DNA from: Desulfobacteraceae bacterium
GTDB taxonomy: Bacteria > Desulfobacterota > Desulfobacteria > Desulfobacterales > Desulfosalsimonadaceae
Direction: 5' to 3'
Length of the DNA stretch: 8,174 bases
NCBI GenBank assembly: GCA_007131845.1
Contig: SLPT01000103.1
Span: forward strand, 1-8,174
Below, one piece after another: positions 7,506 to 8,174 of the stretch. The notes below the pieces were generated by a model. That model had not been told where the DNA came from. It did not search any database and saw only the letters and a list, made by a program, of their open reading frames with translations. Position 1 is the first letter of the stretch, and each line of letters opens with the position of its first letter. A program made the translations under genes and the position numbers.

Positions 7506-8174
7506 CTACTGCGCCGCCTGCTGCCCGATAACCTCCAGGGCTTTTTCCATGGCCTTGTCCAGGTTTTCAGGCCTGGATCCCCCGGCCTGGGCCATGTCCG
7601 GCCGACCGCCGCCGCCGCCGCCCACCTCCGGGGCGATCGCCTTGATGATCTCGCCCGCGTGGAACCGACCCGCGAGGTCTTTGGTCACCACTACCACCAG
7701 CATGGCCTTCTTGTCGCCCGGTGCGCCCAGCACGACGATTCCCGACTGCACGTTGTCACGGAACCGGTCAGCTATGTTTCGAAGGGCGCCCGGATTGTCC
7801 GCCTCGACGGTTTTTGCAACGACCTTGACACCATTGACCGAACGGACATCCCCTTTTCCGTCACCGGAGGACGCAAGCCCGGCCGATGCCGAAGCCAGTT
7901 TCAACTTGAGCTGCTCCACGGATTTTTCAAGGCGCTTGTGGGATGATAGCAGGTTTTCGATACGCTCCGGCAGGGCCTCCGGACGGTCCTTGAACAATCT
8001 GGCAGCATCCCAGAGCAACCGGTCCACGTGCTGTACATGGGCAAGCGCCATCTCCCCGGTAACGGCCTCGATGCGCCGCACCCCGGATGCGATTCCCGCC
8101 TCGGACAGAATCTTGAACAGCCCCACATCTCCGGTATGCCCGGCGTGGATACCGCCGCAAAGCTCCCGGCTGAA
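7506..8174 (-). CDS. alaS: Alanyl-tRNA synthetase, C-terminal part (cut by the window edge)
   Basis: AlaS attaches alanine to tRNA(Ala) in the cytoplasm and edits mischarged tRNA. The visible 222 residues start at the window edge in the editing domain with FSRELCGGIHAGHTGDVG. The Cys and His of the zinc-binding CxxxH motif are present (codons at 8157-8159 and 8145-8147), but the usual CGGTH reads CGGIH. IASGVRRIEAVTG follows, then a charged, probably coiled-coil stretch (codons about 8010-7890). The C-terminal C-Ala/DHHA1 domain ends with GGGGGGRPDMAQAGG, a strong family signature. The stop TAG is at 7506-7508, and the 5' part with the catalytic core lies beyond the window. A GTG at 8124-8126 is an internal Val codon, not the start. 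The gene converges on the binding-protein gene with only 5 nt between stops. Confidence 0.97.
   Translation of the reverse strand, partial: FSRELCGGIHAGHTGDVGLFKILSEAGIASGVRRIEAVTGEMALAHVQHVDRLLWDAARLFKDRPEALPERIENLLSSHKRLEKSVEQLKLKLASASAGLASSGDGKGDVRSVNGVKVVAKTVEADNPGALRNIADRFRDNVQSGIVVLGAPGDKKAMLVVVVTKDLAGRFHAGEIIKAIAPEVGGGGGGRPDMAQAGGSRPENLDKAMEKALEVIGQQAAQ
7606..7625. repeat. Short GCC/GGC trinucleotide run inside alaS
   Basis: Repeated CCG/GCC units on the + strand encode the six-glycine run of the AlaS GGGGGGRPDMAQ motif. Glycine richness is normal at this site in the family. The near-perfect codon repetition could allow slippage by whole codons but would not shift the frame. Confidence 0.5.

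Noticed and set aside
7557..7578. CCAGG...CCTGG hairpin inside the 3' end of alaS as a terminator
   Set aside because: The stem is only five pairs, it lies within coding sequence and has no T-run on either strand.

Overview
This 8.2 kb window is bacterial chromosome of about 55% GC. It carries four genes on the + strand and the 3' part of one gene on the - strand. The likely source is a Desulfobacterota (deltaproteobacterial, Desulfobacterales-like) genome. This rests on the mix of an E. coli-type PlsB, a plant-type DapB, and an ACTTTTTAC-bearing intergenic repeat of a style I associate with that group. It is an inference from style and memory, not a database match.

Layout. Positions 1-166 hold no gene but contain a long imperfect hairpin and a short tandem repeat. 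Position 167-2821 encodes an 884-residue glycerol-3-phosphate acyltransferase (plsB). After a 141-bp gap, 2963-4777 encodes a 604-residue fusion of a MurU-like sugar-1-phosphate nucleotidyltransferase (N-terminal) and an AmgK-like sugar kinase (C-terminal). After a 94-bp gap with a plausible sigma70 promoter, 4872-5702 encodes a plant-type 4-hydroxy-tetrahydrodipicolinate reductase (dapB). It is followed at once by an exported YejA-like family 5 solute-binding protein (5713-7500, or 5695 if GTG is used). On the opposite strand, 7506 to the right edge is the C-terminal 222 residues of alanyl-tRNA synthetase (alaS), which converges on the binding-protein gene with 5 nt between stop codons.

How the genes may work together. 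Three of the four + strand genes can be read around the cell wall. The kinase-nucleotidyltransferase fusion has the two activities that turn recovered MurNAc into UDP-MurNAc. DapB supplies the diaminopimelate/lysine branch used for peptidoglycan stems. YejA-type binding proteins import oligopeptides, and in Agrobacterium a relative (YepA) imports muropeptides. A cell-wall recycling and supply locus is therefore a reasonable hypothesis. No transporter permease, amidase or lytic enzyme is visible here, and the substrates are inferred. The most notable features are the single-chain MurU-AmgK fusion, its placement next to a YejA-like binding protein, and the structured repeat at the left edge. I see no CRISPR array, IS element, tRNA, rRNA or phage gene.
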